Positions 18,539 through 27,197 of a stretch of 64,000 nt of DNA are shown piece after piece. The translations under genes and the position numbers were made by a program. Position 1 is the first letter of the stretch, and each line of letters starts with the position of its first letter. This DNA is from G965232465 sp965232465 (GTDB taxonomy: Bacteria > Pseudomonadota > Alphaproteobacteria > JAQWUY01): contig OZ246977.1 of assembly GCA_965232465.1 (NCBI GenBank), positions 1,426,001 to 1,490,000 of the forward strand, written 5' to 3'. The notes under the pieces were generated by a model. The model ran no database searches, was not told the origin of the DNA, and was given only the letters and a program-made list of their open reading frames with translations.

Positions 18539-19155
18539 TGCCCCTTAAAACATTTTTAGGGATTATATCCCTGTGTATCATGGGGATTTTTGGGCTCATT
18601 TTGACCTCAGATACTTACCGGTATTTTAAAAGTAAAACTTTTATCGACATATCCCCTCAGTTTGAAGGGTTTACAGATATGTATGGCAATACCAAGTCAT
18701 ATGGGGATTTTCGGGGGAAACGGGTATTGATTGGTTTTGGATATACCACCTGTATCGATATATGTCCCGTAACCTTGGCAAGCCTGACCAATCTGTTATA
18801 TGACATCGAAGATACATATGGCATTGCAGAGGCGAACAAATTTCAGGTGCTGTACTTTACCGTTGACCCAGATCGTGACACCCCCGAAGTGTTATACGAT
18901 ATTATACACGATGTATATCACCCCGCCATATTGGGACTTGTGGGGGATATGAAAAAAACAGAAAAATTATCCGATCAATTTTTAGTCAGCTTTCGTAAAT
19001 CACAGCAAAATTCCGAATATTACACGGTCACCCATACAGCAAATATTTTTCTGATTGACGAAAACGGAACTTATAAAACCCAATTCGCCCACACTGCCCC
19101 GCCAAAAATGGTATTGCCAATTATATACAAATATTTTAAAAAACCCAAAACATAA
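18538..19155 (+). CDS. SCO1/SenC-family copper chaperone/thiol reductase
   Basis: Assembles the CuA centre of cytochrome oxidase. The 205 residues begin with a membrane anchor (about 5-24). The CxxxC copper motif is in GYTTCIDICPVT, FTVDPDRDTP is typical of the family, and the conserved late His is in YTVTHTANIFLID. Being between a PCuAC gene and a TlpA-type thioredoxin makes this a complete copper-insertion/reduction operon. Confidence 0.93.
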   Translation: MPLKTFLGIISLCIMGIFGLILTSDTYRYFKSKTFIDISPQFEGFTDMYGNTKSYGDFRGKRVLIGFGYTTCIDICPVTLASLTNLLYDIEDTYGIAEANKFQVLYFTVDPDRDTPEVLYDIIHDVYHPAILGLVGDMKKTEKLSDQFLVSFRKSQQNSEYYTVTHTANIFLIDENGTYKTQFAHTAPPKMVLPIIYKYFKKPKT

Positions 19156-19166
19156 AGGCAAAACAC

Positions 19167-19691
19167 ATGACATACGCACATTTGATTCGATATACATGTA
19201 CTTTGTTAATAAGTGGAGTGTGGGCCATACACATATACGCCAATGAAGTATTGACAAAACCGTTTGATTTTCCAAACAGCATTCGTATAACCGCCATAAA
19301 CGATGAACGCACTGTTTTTATTGCCCAACCGGATAAAAAATATCTGATAAGTTTTTGGGCGTCTTGGTGTGTGCCCTGTATCACAGAATTAAAGCACTTT
19401 ATCCCGTTGCAACGGGATTTACAACAAAATGGTATACAATTGGTGCTTATCAATGTGGACCGCCGTCCCAAAACCGCCATTGCCAAATTTATGAAAAAAC
19501 ACAATTTACTATATAACGATTTTTTTATTGCCGACATGTATGATGCCATGGAAAAATTTGACGCCACAGGATACCCCATAACAGTCGCAGTCAGCAATCA
19601 AAAAGTGCTATTCAGGTATGATTATTCCCGTGTACGATGGGATGATAGCTTGTTATCGGCAATTATAACAGGATTCGAAAATACCCGTTAA
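19167..19691 (+). CDS. TlpA/ResA-like membrane-anchored thioredoxin
   Basis: A periplasmic disulfide reductase. An N-terminal anchor (about 9-24) is followed by a thioredoxin fold with the active site FWASWCVPCITELKHF and a cis-Pro loop near ATGYPITV. It is the third gene of the copper operon, 11 bases after sco. In other bacteria TlpA keeps Sco and CuA cysteines reduced, which fits here. It converges on the DUF2155 gene with only 7 bases between stops. Confidence 0.88.
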   Translation: MTYAHLIRYTCTLLISGVWAIHIYANEVLTKPFDFPNSIRITAINDERTVFIAQPDKKYLISFWASWCVPCITELKHFIPLQRDLQQNGIQLVLINVDRRPKTAIAKFMKKHNLLYNDFFIADMYDAMEKFDATGYPITVAVSNQKVLFRYDYSRVRWDDSLLSAIITGFENTR

Positions 19692-19698
19692 AATTTTA

Positions 19699-20043
19699 TC
19701 AGAAACATTTTTGTAACCATATGTCATATACGGGGTGTTCCATACTGTTTAACGCAGGATTCGATGCAAACATCCACCCTTCGAATATTTGATTACCGTT
19801 TTGTACTACATCCAAAAATGCCCCCGATTCGGGGGGATCTTCTGGGGGGGCTTTGTCACATATGCGTACAATAACAGAAAATGCTCCAATAAGCGTGGCT
19901 TCCCCCACCATGACTTGTCGGACTTCTGATGTTGCCGATATTTTATTTAAGACAATCAATTCTGCATTTTTATGCGGTATGGCATACACCGCTTTCATAA
20001 ACAACAACCCCATAACCATTAAAAATATGCGTATCTGTTTCAT
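19699..20043 (-). CDS. DUF2155 domain protein, periplasmic
   Basis: The 114-residue protein has a signal peptide (about 1-21) and the C-terminal signature FEGWMFASNPALNSMEHPVYDIWLQKC typical of DUF2155, shown here in overlapping parts: GWMFASNPALN and EHPVYDIW. Two cysteines (mid-protein and near the C terminus) could pair. Function is unknown, but it is commonly next to mlaD in alphaproteobacteria, as here. Confidence 0.85.
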   Translation of the reverse strand: MKQIRIFLMVMGLLFMKAVYAIPHKNAELIVLNKISATSEVRQVMVGEATLIGAFSVIVRICDKAPPEDPPESGAFLDVVQNGNQIFEGWMFASNPALNSMEHPVYDIWLQKCF

Positions 20044-20083
20044 TATATGGGTCCGTATATGTGCCTGTGTTGGTTATGTACTT

Positions 20084-20530
20084 TTACTGTGTGCCTAGGA
20101 ATATCAACTTGCCCAGCATTTGTTCCAACGATACCACATCGGCAACATTGTTCAAGCGTCCGCCATTTTGTACCAACTTAGCCGATGTCCCCATGGTAAA
20201 AGTAATATATTTCCCCCCCAACAAACTGGAATCGGCAACAGAAACCAAAGTATCCATGGGCAACACAATCGATTTCGACACTTGCATTTTAACTTCTGCT
20301 TTAAATTCATCCATATTAATGCGTACATGTTCAACCCGTCCCACCAACACGCCACTGATACGAATATCCGCCCCCGCCTTTAAACCGCCCACATTATTAA
20401 AATACGCATACGCAGTATATGTATCCTTTGTTGCATCCGTATCCACATATCGCACCCCAAACACCAAAAAACCGATGGCAATGACAATCACACCCATACC
20501 CAACACCGTTTCCAGTACATTACGCCCCAT
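20084..20530 (-). CDS. mlaD: MlaD-type MCE-domain lipid transport protein
   Basis: Substrate-binding component of the Mla phospholipid transporter, anchored in the inner membrane. The start MGRNVLETVLG follows a GAGG ribosome site and resembles the usual MlaD start; a longer frame would overlap the upstream gene further. It has one transmembrane helix (about 6-27) and an MCE domain: AYAYFNNVGGLKAGADIRISGVLVGRVEHV, seen here as FNNVGGLKAG plus VLVGRVEHV, and SLLGGKYI. The gene overlaps the upstream MCE gene by 11 bases. mlaE and mlaF are not in the window. Confidence 0.88.
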   Translation of the reverse strand: MGRNVLETVLGMGVIVIAIGFLVFGVRYVDTDATKDTYTAYAYFNNVGGLKAGADIRISGVLVGRVEHVRINMDEFKAEVKMQVSKSIVLPMDTLVSVADSSLLGGKYITFTMGTSAKLVQNGGRLNNVADVVSLEQMLGKLIFLGTQ

Positions 20531-20981
20531 TGTCTTCAGCCTCTCTTTGTTCAATGTTTCTGTCCAATTGCTGGTTTAACAGCCCCAATACATTCACCGC
20601 ATTTCCCGTATACATAAACGCCATTTGATCTTGTAATAAATCCCCCTCAAAGCCCAACAATACAATCATACTTTTTTCCGCAAACAAGCCGACTGTTTGA
20701 ACTTCTAGGCTGGAATCGATGGGAATTTCGACACCCGCATCGGCGGTTATGGTAACCTTAACCTGTCCATCGGACAGATGCATATCAGATACCTGTCCCA
20801 CCTGTACGCCAAACACATATACGGGGGCACCGATCTTAATGCCCTCAACGGTGCGAAACATCGCATAATATGTATGGGGCTTGGTATCCACAGTTTTTGT
20901 GCTTCGTATAAACAAAACCAGACCCATAATACATACCAGCGTCAATACCCCCATACTTATGTTGCGATTTTCAGTGTTCAT
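20520..20981 (-). CDS. Second, divergent MCE-domain protein
   Basis: The 153 residues have one transmembrane helix (about 8-27) and a single MCE domain (YAMFRTVEGIKIGAPV, FGVQVGQVSDM, SSLEVQTVGLFAEKSMIVL). It is in tandem with the MlaD gene but clearly diverged; LFAEKSMIVL replaces the usual SLLGGKYI block. Its ATG overlaps the stop of the A-type Fe-S carrier gene (ATGA), so it is translationally coupled to the suf operon. It may form mixed MCE rings with MlaD. Confidence 0.8.
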   Translation of the reverse strand: MNTENRNISMGVLTLVCIMGLVLFIRSTKTVDTKPHTYYAMFRTVEGIKIGAPVYVFGVQVGQVSDMHLSDGQVKVTITADAGVEIPIDSSLEVQTVGLFAEKSMIVLLGFEGDLLQDQMAFMYTGNAVNVLGLLNQQLDRNIEQREAEDNGA

Positions 20982-21313
20982 ACGATAAAACTTTCGCCAC
21001 ATCCACAACGCCCTTTTTCATTAGGATTTGTAAAATCGAAACCACTGCTAAATTTACTTTGCGTATATTCCATGGTTGAGCCGATTAAAAACAACATAGC
21101 ATCGGGGGCAATAATCACCTTACCAGTATCACAATGTACCACTTCTTCAAGCGGTTGTACCATATCGGCAAAATCAATTTCATATTTATATCCAGAACAT
21201 CCCCCCTTCGACACAGACACACGAATCCCCACCGTACCTGCGGGGGCAATATTCATAATTTCCCCGATACGATGCTGTGCAGAATCGCTAATTTTAATAA
21301 GCTGCATTTTCAT
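20978..21313 (-). CDS. sufA: A-type iron-sulfur carrier (SufA/ErpA-like)
   Basis: Carries nascent Fe-S clusters to apo-proteins. The about 111-residue protein has the three cluster cysteines in SKGGCSGYKYEIDF and GRCGCGESF. Two starts (codons 7 and 9 of the longer frame) are possible; I chose MKMQLIKISD. It is the last suf gene of the operon and overlaps the next MCE gene by ATGA. Confidence 0.92.
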   Translation of the reverse strand: MKMQLIKISDSAQHRIGEIMNIAPAGTVGIRVSVSKGGCSGYKYEIDFADMVQPLEEVVHCDTGKVIIAPDAMLFLIGSTMEYTQSKFSSGFDFTNPNEKGRCGCGESFIV

Positions 21314-21333
21314 ATGCACATTATACCACAAAA

Positions 21334-21762
21334 TTAAAAAATATCAATCAAAGCAAATTTTGCATCTTCGGACATCATGTCTTTTGTCCATTTGGGTTCC
21401 CAAGTCAAGGTTACCGTGCATACACCCACGGATGGGACGGCAACCACCGCATCGGCAACCCATTTGGGCAATTCGCCGGCAACGGGACAATTGGGGGCGG
21501 TTAAGGTCATTACAATATGTACCGCACCATATGCCCCATATTGCACATCATAAATCAAACCCAAATCATACAAATTAATGGGAATTTCTGGGTCTTCCAC
21601 CGTTTGCAATGCCTCAATTACTGCGTTTGCATTCGCTTGTGTGTTCGTGTTTAATGGCTTACCCGATTGTGTTACCGCCCCTTCTGCACGGGCTTTGGTG
21701 TTAAAAAAATCTGGTTCGTTGGCGACTTTTTCTGGGTCTAATAAACTAGGTTTAGTGGTCAT
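21334..21762 (-). CDS. sufT: SufT/MIP18-family (DUF59) Fe-S assembly protein
   Basis: Helps mature Fe-S proteins in SUF systems. The DUF59 core (about residues 45-142) shows TVEDPEIPINLYDLGLIYDV with the reactive TAPNCPVAGELP Cys. The first 45 residues are an Asn/Thr-rich extension, as in many alphaproteobacterial SufT proteins. The ATG follows GGGGGTGA; a GTG two codons earlier overlaps the sufS stop and is also possible. Confidence 0.9.
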   Translation of the reverse strand: MTTKPSLLDPEKVANEPDFFNTKARAEGAVTQSGKPLNTNTQANANAVIEALQTVEDPEIPINLYDLGLIYDVQYGAYGAVHIVMTLTAPNCPVAGELPKWVADAVVAVPSVGVCTVTLTWEPKWTKDMMSEDAKFALIDIF

Positions 21763-21764
21763 AT

Positions 21765-22979
21765 TCACCCCCGTAGCATGCGTATTGCTTTATTAAGGGC
21801 GGTAATAAAAATATCAATATCGCCTTTGTCATTATAAAATGCCATGGACACACGCAGGCTGCTGACAACCCCCAGCCGTTGCATAAGCGGATGGGCACAG
21901 TGTCGCCCCACCCGTACACACACCTTGTACTGATTTAAAATTGTGGCAATATCGGCCGCATGTACCCCCGCCACAACAAAAGATACAATGGGGGCTTTAT
22001 CAAAAGTATCGGTGCTTAGTATATCCGTAGCAAACCCCAATATCCGCACCCCATCGATAGCCAATAATTGTTGATGTACATAAAAACTCAGATCTTGTTC
22101 GTGTTTATAAATGGTATCCAACCCAATATTTTGTATATATGTAATCGCCGTGCCCAAACAAATAATGGGAACAATCGGGGGGGTCCCCGCTTCGAATTTT
22201 ATGGGGGGGTTTTCGTATTCGATACGGTCAAAAGACACATTTTTAATCATATCACCCCCGCCTAAAAATGGGGGCATCTTTTCCAATATATGGTATTTAC
22301 CCCACAACACCCCAACACCATTTGGGGCAAACAGTTTATGCCCCGTGAACGCATAAAAATCCACCCCTAACGCCTGTACATCGACAGGGCGGTGCATCAC
22401 CCTTTGTGCCCCATCCACCAACACCAGTGCATGGACGGATTTGGCAATTTTCACCACCGCTGGTATATCCACCGCCGTACCCAAAACATTGGAAGTGTGG
22501 GTTATTGCCACCAATGCTGTATCCGCATTGACCAAGCCGTGTAACGCCTGCATATCCAATGTACCATTTGGCAATATGGGACACACTTTAACCGTAATAT
22601 TTTGGCGTTCTGCCAACAAATACCAAGGGACGATATTGGCGTGGTGTTCCATTTCCGATATGATAATTTCCGCCCCATCAGGTAAAATTTGCCCTAAGCT
22701 ATATGCCACTAAGTTAAGGGATTCGGTTACAGATTTGGTAAAAATAATTTCATTTTCCTGTGCATTGATAAAATCCGCCACAATCGCACGGGTATTTTCG
22801 TATGCGGTGGTAATTTCCTGCGACATATCATATGTACCCCGATGGACATTGGCATACACTTTGGCATTAAAATAATTTTGTGTATCCAAAACGCATTGGG
22901 GTTTTTGTGCGGATGCCCCGCTGTCTAAGAAACATAATTCTGATTGTGACAGTACAGGAAAATCTTTTTTATATGGCAT
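21765..22979 (-). CDS. sufS: Cysteine desulfurase SufS
   Basis: PLP enzyme that moves sulfur from cysteine for cluster assembly. The 404 residues show HTSNVLGT, the PLP-binding strand LVDGAQ, the lysine in FYAFTGHKLFAPNGVGVLWG, and the persulfide Cys in RVGRHCAHPLMQ. It is group II (SufS-type) by these motifs. It lies between sufD and sufT in the operon. Confidence 0.96.
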   Translation of the reverse strand: MPYKKDFPVLSQSELCFLDSGASAQKPQCVLDTQNYFNAKVYANVHRGTYDMSQEITTAYENTRAIVADFINAQENEIIFTKSVTESLNLVAYSLGQILPDGAEIIISEMEHHANIVPWYLLAERQNITVKVCPILPNGTLDMQALHGLVNADTALVAITHTSNVLGTAVDIPAVVKIAKSVHALVLVDGAQRVMHRPVDVQALGVDFYAFTGHKLFAPNGVGVLWGKYHILEKMPPFLGGGDMIKNVSFDRIEYENPPIKFEAGTPPIVPIICLGTAITYIQNIGLDTIYKHEQDLSFYVHQQLLAIDGVRILGFATDILSTDTFDKAPIVSFVVAGVHAADIATILNQYKVCVRVGRHCAHPLMQRLGVVSSLRVSMAFYNDKGDIDIFITALNKAIRMLRG

Positions 22980-23004
22980 GTATGTTATCTCTCTGTTTAC
23001 AACA

Positions 23005-24198
23005 TCAGACTAATATATGTTTAACCCTTTCCAGAGTCATATCCCGAAGGAAATCCCGTAAGGTTTCATTTTTAATGTCTTGCAATACTTCGATCAAAAA
23101 CGCTTTTAACAACAGCTGGCGGGCGGTGGCTGTGTCGACCCCCCTGGATTGCAAATAAAATACCTGCTCCGTGTCTATTTCACCTGTGGATGCCCCGTGG
23201 GAACATTTTACATCATCCGCATAAATTTCAAGTTCTGGTTTACAATCCACCTCTGCATCCCGTGATAATAAAATTGCCCGATGCATTTGATACCCATCGG
23301 TCAATTGTGCTTGGCGGTCCACATAGATTTTACCTTGAAATATCCCTTGTGCACAATCGTTTAAGATACCTTTGAACAATTGACTGGATTCACAACCTTC
23401 CGCCATGTGGCGTACACATACAGTGTTGTCAACTTTTTGTGTGGCATCTGTAATATATATACCACGAATATCCGTATTTGCCTGTGCCCCATTTAAATCC
23501 ACATACACTTCGTTACGGGACAATACGGTATTTAAACATACAAATATATGGTTATACACCCCTTTTTGTGCCACATGGGCACGGGTAAATGCCACATGAT
23601 GGCTAATGCCGGTATCCTGTTGCAATTTATAATGGGATAATTTTGCGTCTTGTTCAATGGTAATTTCCGTTACCGCATTGACCAACACATCGCCAGACTG
23701 CATTTGAAACGATTCGATAATTTCCGCTGTTACCCCCGATTTTACCAACAATTGCAAGCGGGGAAAGGTAACCACACCATCGCCCCCATGCACATACGCT
23801 AAATGCAGGGGGTTTTTCATATTTTGACTGATAACAACCGTGATGGCTTGTGTATAATGGGCGGTGTTTAAGGCAACCATAGCATGATCTTGCTGCGTGT
23901 GGGTATCGCTATTTTTGTCCAAAGTTGTATCGACCGTAACTGTAACCCCATCGGGTAAATTCGGCACATCCCCCACGCCCCCATTGGTGATAATAATACA
24001 AGGGGTATCCCCCAGCACATATGGGGGGGGAACCGCCCCTATGCCCGCTTGGGTCGTGTACGATTTGCCTAATAAGATTTTTTTTAAATCCGTATAGTGC
24101 CAATTTTCCACTTTTTTAGTGGGTAATCCCAATTTTTCAAAAACTTGGTACGCATCTTTGTGGGCATTCATCGGTATGTCATGTAAAAATGTTGTCAT
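23005..24198 (-). CDS. sufD: SUF scaffold subunit SufD
   Basis: Partner of SufB and SufC in the cluster-assembly scaffold. The 397-residue parallel beta-helix protein has the conserved C-terminal run DDVKCSHGASTGEIDTEQVFYLQSRG (seen as VKCSHGASTG and FYLQSRG) and the late RQLLLKAFLIEVL. It follows sufC by 12 bases. Confidence 0.95.
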   Translation of the reverse strand: MTTFLHDIPMNAHKDAYQVFEKLGLPTKKVENWHYTDLKKILLGKSYTTQAGIGAVPPPYVLGDTPCIIITNGGVGDVPNLPDGVTVTVDTTLDKNSDTHTQQDHAMVALNTAHYTQAITVVISQNMKNPLHLAYVHGGDGVVTFPRLQLLVKSGVTAEIIESFQMQSGDVLVNAVTEITIEQDAKLSHYKLQQDTGISHHVAFTRAHVAQKGVYNHIFVCLNTVLSRNEVYVDLNGAQANTDIRGIYITDATQKVDNTVCVRHMAEGCESSQLFKGILNDCAQGIFQGKIYVDRQAQLTDGYQMHRAILLSRDAEVDCKPELEIYADDVKCSHGASTGEIDTEQVFYLQSRGVDTATARQLLLKAFLIEVLQDIKNETLRDFLRDMTLERVKHILV

Positions 24199-24210
24199 GG
24201 TGTATACCCC

Positions 24211-24960
24211 CTATACAAATGCCTGATAGCCTTTTTCTTCCAATTCCAGTGCCAGTGTATAATCGCCTGTTGTAGCAATTTTTCCATCGACCATAATATG
24301 GACAAAATTTGGCTTAATATAATCCAACAAGCGCTGATAATGGGTAATAATTAACATGGCATTGGTGTCGTTATGAATATGATTTACGCCTGCTGCCACC
24401 ACCCGCAACGCATCGATATCAAGTCCAGAATCTGTTTCATCCAGAATCCCTAATGACGGATTTAAAACCGACATTTGTAAAGTTTCCATACGTTTTTTTT
24501 CCCCCCCAGAAAAGCCCACATTAACCGACCGTTTTAACATATCATCACGAATACCCAATTCTTTGGCTTTGGTGCGTAACAGTTTGATAAATTTTAAATT
24601 GTCATATTCGTCGCATTGTTGGTAACGGCGTTTGGCATTAAACGCATGGCGTAAAAATGTAGATATGGCAATTCCTGGAATTTCCACAGGATATTGAAAC
24701 GCCAAGAAAATACCCTCATTTGCCCGTTCATCCACTTCCATTTCCAGTAAATCTTGCCCATTATACACAATCGATCCTTCGGTTACTTCATAATCCTCAG
24801 CCCCCGCCAAAATTTTTGATAAAGTTGATTTTCCCGTACCATTTGGACCCATAATCGCATGAATTTCACCCATATTAATGGTTAAATCAAGACCATTTAA
24901 AATTTTAAGCCCGCTGTCGGCAACTTCCGCATGCAGGTTTTTAATTTCTAATAATGTCAT
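24211..24960 (-). CDS. sufC: SUF ATPase SufC
   Basis: ABC-type ATPase that drives the SufBCD scaffold. The 249 residues show Walker A GPNGTGKST, the signature FSGGEKKRMETLQM, Walker B-like LGILDETDSGLDIDAL, and ITHYQRLL. The EK insert after the signature is characteristic of SufC rather than of transport ATPases. Confidence 0.97.
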   Translation of the reverse strand: MTLLEIKNLHAEVADSGLKILNGLDLTINMGEIHAIMGPNGTGKSTLSKILAGAEDYEVTEGSIVYNGQDLLEMEVDERANEGIFLAFQYPVEIPGIAISTFLRHAFNAKRRYQQCDEYDNLKFIKLLRTKAKELGIRDDMLKRSVNVGFSGGEKKRMETLQMSVLNPSLGILDETDSGLDIDALRVVAAGVNHIHNDTNAMLIITHYQRLLDYIKPNFVHIMVDGKIATTGDYTLALELEEKGYQAFV

Positions 24961-25016
24961 CTTTGTATCCTTAATATTGTTTTATATGTTTGCATATTGC
25001 ATATATTACCCATATA

Positions 25017-26489
25017 TTACCCGACGGATCCTTCGAGGGATATACCAATAAGTTTTTGGGCTTCGACGGCAAATTCCATAGGCAATTCTTGCATCACCTC
25101 TTTGCAAAATCCATTGACAATTAAGCCAACTGCTTCTTCTTCGTCCATGCCCCGTGTGGTACAGTAAAACATCTGTTCATCGGCAATCTTAGAAGTCGTA
25201 GCCTCATGTTCCATGACCGCCGTTGGGTTACGGTTTTCAATATATGGCACCGTGTGTGCCCCACAATTATTACCGATTAACAAGCTATCACATTGGGTGT
25301 GATTACGGGCATTTTCCGCATTTTTGCCAATCTTAACCAACCCACGATAGGTCTGATCCGATTTACCTGCGGAAATCCCCTTCGACACGATACGGGATTT
25401 GGTGTTTTTACCAATGTGAATCATCTTGGTACCTGTATCTGCCTGTTGGCGGTTGTTGGTAATGGCAACAGAATAAAATTCGCCAATGGAATTATCACCC
25501 CGTAAAATACAACTGGGATATTTCCAGGTTACGGCGGATCCCGTTTCCACCTGTGTCCATGAGATTTTTGAATTGTCCCCCCGGCAATCCCCCCGCTTGG
25601 TAACAAAATTATAAATACCGCCTTTGCCATCCGCATCCCCAGGATACCAATTCTGCACAGTCGAATATTTAATTTCCGCATTATCCAAAGCAACCATTTC
25701 CACCACCGCCGCATGCAATTGATTTTCATCCCGTTGTGGTGCGGTACAGCCTTCTAAGTACGATACATAACTGCCCTCTTCTGCGATAATCAGGGTGCGT
25801 TCAAATTGTCCTGTGTTTTCTGCATTAATACGAAAATATGACGACAATTCCATGGGGCAATCCACCCCTTTTGGCACATACACAAACGACCCATCGGTAA
25901 ATACCGCCGCATTTAAGGCGGAAAAGAAATTATCGGATGCGGGTACGACTGTGCCAAAATATTTCTTTACCAAATCAGGGTATTGTTGTAACGCTTCGCC
26001 AATGGAACAAAAAATAACCCCATGTTCTTTTAAAGTCTCTTGATAGGTTGTGCCCACAGATACAGAATCAAAAATGGCATCGACCGCAATCGGCTTTGCC
26101 CCCTCTACACCCGCCAATACTTTTTGTTCCGCCAACGGAATGCCCAATTTTTCATACACTTCCAACAAGGCGGGATCCACTTCTTCCAACGATTTGGGTT
26201 TATCCATAGACTTAGGCTGGGCATAATATGCCAATGATTGGTATTCTATTTTATCGTACAGAACCTTTGCCCATTCGGGTTCATCCATTTTTTGCCATAA
26301 TTTGAACGCTTTTAATCGATGTGCTGTCATCCAAGATGGTTCGTTTTTTTTGCTGGAAATACGGCGGATAATATCTGCGTTTAAACCAATGGGAAAATCT
26401 TCCATTTCAATATGGGAAACAAACCCATATTTATATTTTTCTTGTCCAAGCTTTTGAACTTGTTTTATTGTTTCTTGTGTTGCTACCAT
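25017..26489 (-). CDS. sufB: SUF scaffold subunit SufB
   Basis: Builds the cluster with SufC and SufD. The start MVATQETIKQVQKL follows AAAGGGT; an in-frame ATG eight codons upstream gives a less typical N terminus. The 490 residues include PKGVDCPMELSSYFRIN, YLEGCTAPQRDENQLHAAVVE, CDSLLIG, and the terminal EATTSKIADEQMFYCTTRGM region. First structural gene of the operon. Confidence 0.96.
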   Translation of the reverse strand: MVATQETIKQVQKLGQEKYKYGFVSHIEMEDFPIGLNADIIRRISSKKNEPSWMTAHRLKAFKLWQKMDEPEWAKVLYDKIEYQSLAYYAQPKSMDKPKSLEEVDPALLEVYEKLGIPLAEQKVLAGVEGAKPIAVDAIFDSVSVGTTYQETLKEHGVIFCSIGEALQQYPDLVKKYFGTVVPASDNFFSALNAAVFTDGSFVYVPKGVDCPMELSSYFRINAENTGQFERTLIIAEEGSYVSYLEGCTAPQRDENQLHAAVVEMVALDNAEIKYSTVQNWYPGDADGKGGIYNFVTKRGDCRGDNSKISWTQVETGSAVTWKYPSCILRGDNSIGEFYSVAITNNRQQADTGTKMIHIGKNTKSRIVSKGISAGKSDQTYRGLVKIGKNAENARNHTQCDSLLIGNNCGAHTVPYIENRNPTAVMEHEATTSKIADEQMFYCTTRGMDEEEAVGLIVNGFCKEVMQELPMEFAVEAQKLIGISLEGSVG

Positions 26490-26564
26490 TATTTTATACC
26501 CTTTATAAGTCAATTTATGAATTTATGTGTAACATATATTATATTGTATCTTTATATGTAATCC

Positions 26565-26580
26565 CTTAATTTTGATTAAG
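26565..26580. promoter_or_regulatory. Small inverted repeat between the Rrf2 regulator and sufB
   Basis: CTTAAT-TTTG-ATTAAG, 6-base arms, directly adjoins the regulator stop codon. It could be a regulator site or a weak hairpin partly separating regulator from sufB. There is no further support. Confidence 0.3.
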
Positions 26581-27006
26581 TTATTTTAAAAACCCAACTG
26601 GTGCGGATATTTCCCGCAAGGATACGGTTTCAAATGATGCCTTTACCGCCCCATTTAATTTGTCCCATCCCCCAGACATAGGGCATAATGGTTCGACGGA
26701 ACAATCCACTTCGTCCACTGTGTCCACACAAGCGGTCAGGGCAATGGGACCGTCAATAGCTGTAACAATTTCCGCAACCGATATATCATCCGCATATCGA
26801 TCAAGACTATATCCCCCTTGTACCCCCCGTTGGGATTTTAAAATCTTTGCCTTTGTCAGCATTTTTAAAATTTTTGACACCGTGGGCAACGGCAAGTGCG
26901 TGCGTTCCGACAATTCCGAAGCATTTAACAAATTCCCCGGCGTAGCCGCCACAAAACACGATAAAATTACCACTGAATAATCTGTCATTTTTGAAACACG
27001 AATCAT
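26581..27006 (-). CDS. Rrf2-family SUF operon regulator
   Basis: Iron-sulfur-sensing repressor of the operon it heads. The start MIRVSKMTDYSVVIL follows a perfect AGGAGG. The winged helix (about 10-75) has the recognition segment LPLPTVSKILKML and the wing RGVQGGYSL. The cysteines in ACVDTVDEVDCSVEPLCPM (spacing 8 and 5) are plausible 2Fe-2S ligands like those of IscR, though IscR spacing is 5 and 5. At 141 residues it has normal length. Confidence 0.92.
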   Translation of the reverse strand: MIRVSKMTDYSVVILSCFVAATPGNLLNASELSERTHLPLPTVSKILKMLTKAKILKSQRGVQGGYSLDRYADDISVAEIVTAIDGPIALTACVDTVDEVDCSVEPLCPMSGGWDKLNGAVKASFETVSLREISAPVGFLK

Positions 27007-27070
27007 TATGAATACCCTCCTGAGAAAATGATACAAAACACGATAGCTGCATATTAAAATATATGCCCAC

Positions 27071-27100
27071 AGTATACACCTAATGTCCCCCATAAATCAA
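27071..27100 (-). promoter_or_regulatory. Candidate sigma-70 promoter of the suf regulator operon
   Basis: On the minus strand TTGATT and TATACT are separated by 18 bases, about 65 bases before the Rrf2 start. Motif evidence only. Confidence 0.5.
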
Positions 27101-27126
27101 CATAAAAAAATACCCATTCATACTAA

Positions 27127-27197
27127 ATAATAAAAACAAAGGAGCATAAGGGACATAATGGCAAAGCATATTATACTGATCATGTATTTGCATTTAA
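27127..27197 (+). pseudogene. hsdS relic, left half (interrupted by IS5-family element)
   Basis: Reading across the TTAA target duplication joins this segment in frame to the one beyond the insertion. The joined translation, with GKAYYTDHVFAFN here and FIFYYLKNNQ beyond, resembles the end of a target-recognition domain of a type I restriction specificity subunit. A stop codon precedes the segment (27124), so the 5' part of the gene is already gone. Confidence 0.7.
27194..27197. repeat. TTAA target-site duplication, left copy
   Basis: The same four bases follow the right inverted repeat (28424-28427). TTAA fits the YTAR target preference of IS5-family elements. Confidence 0.75.
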
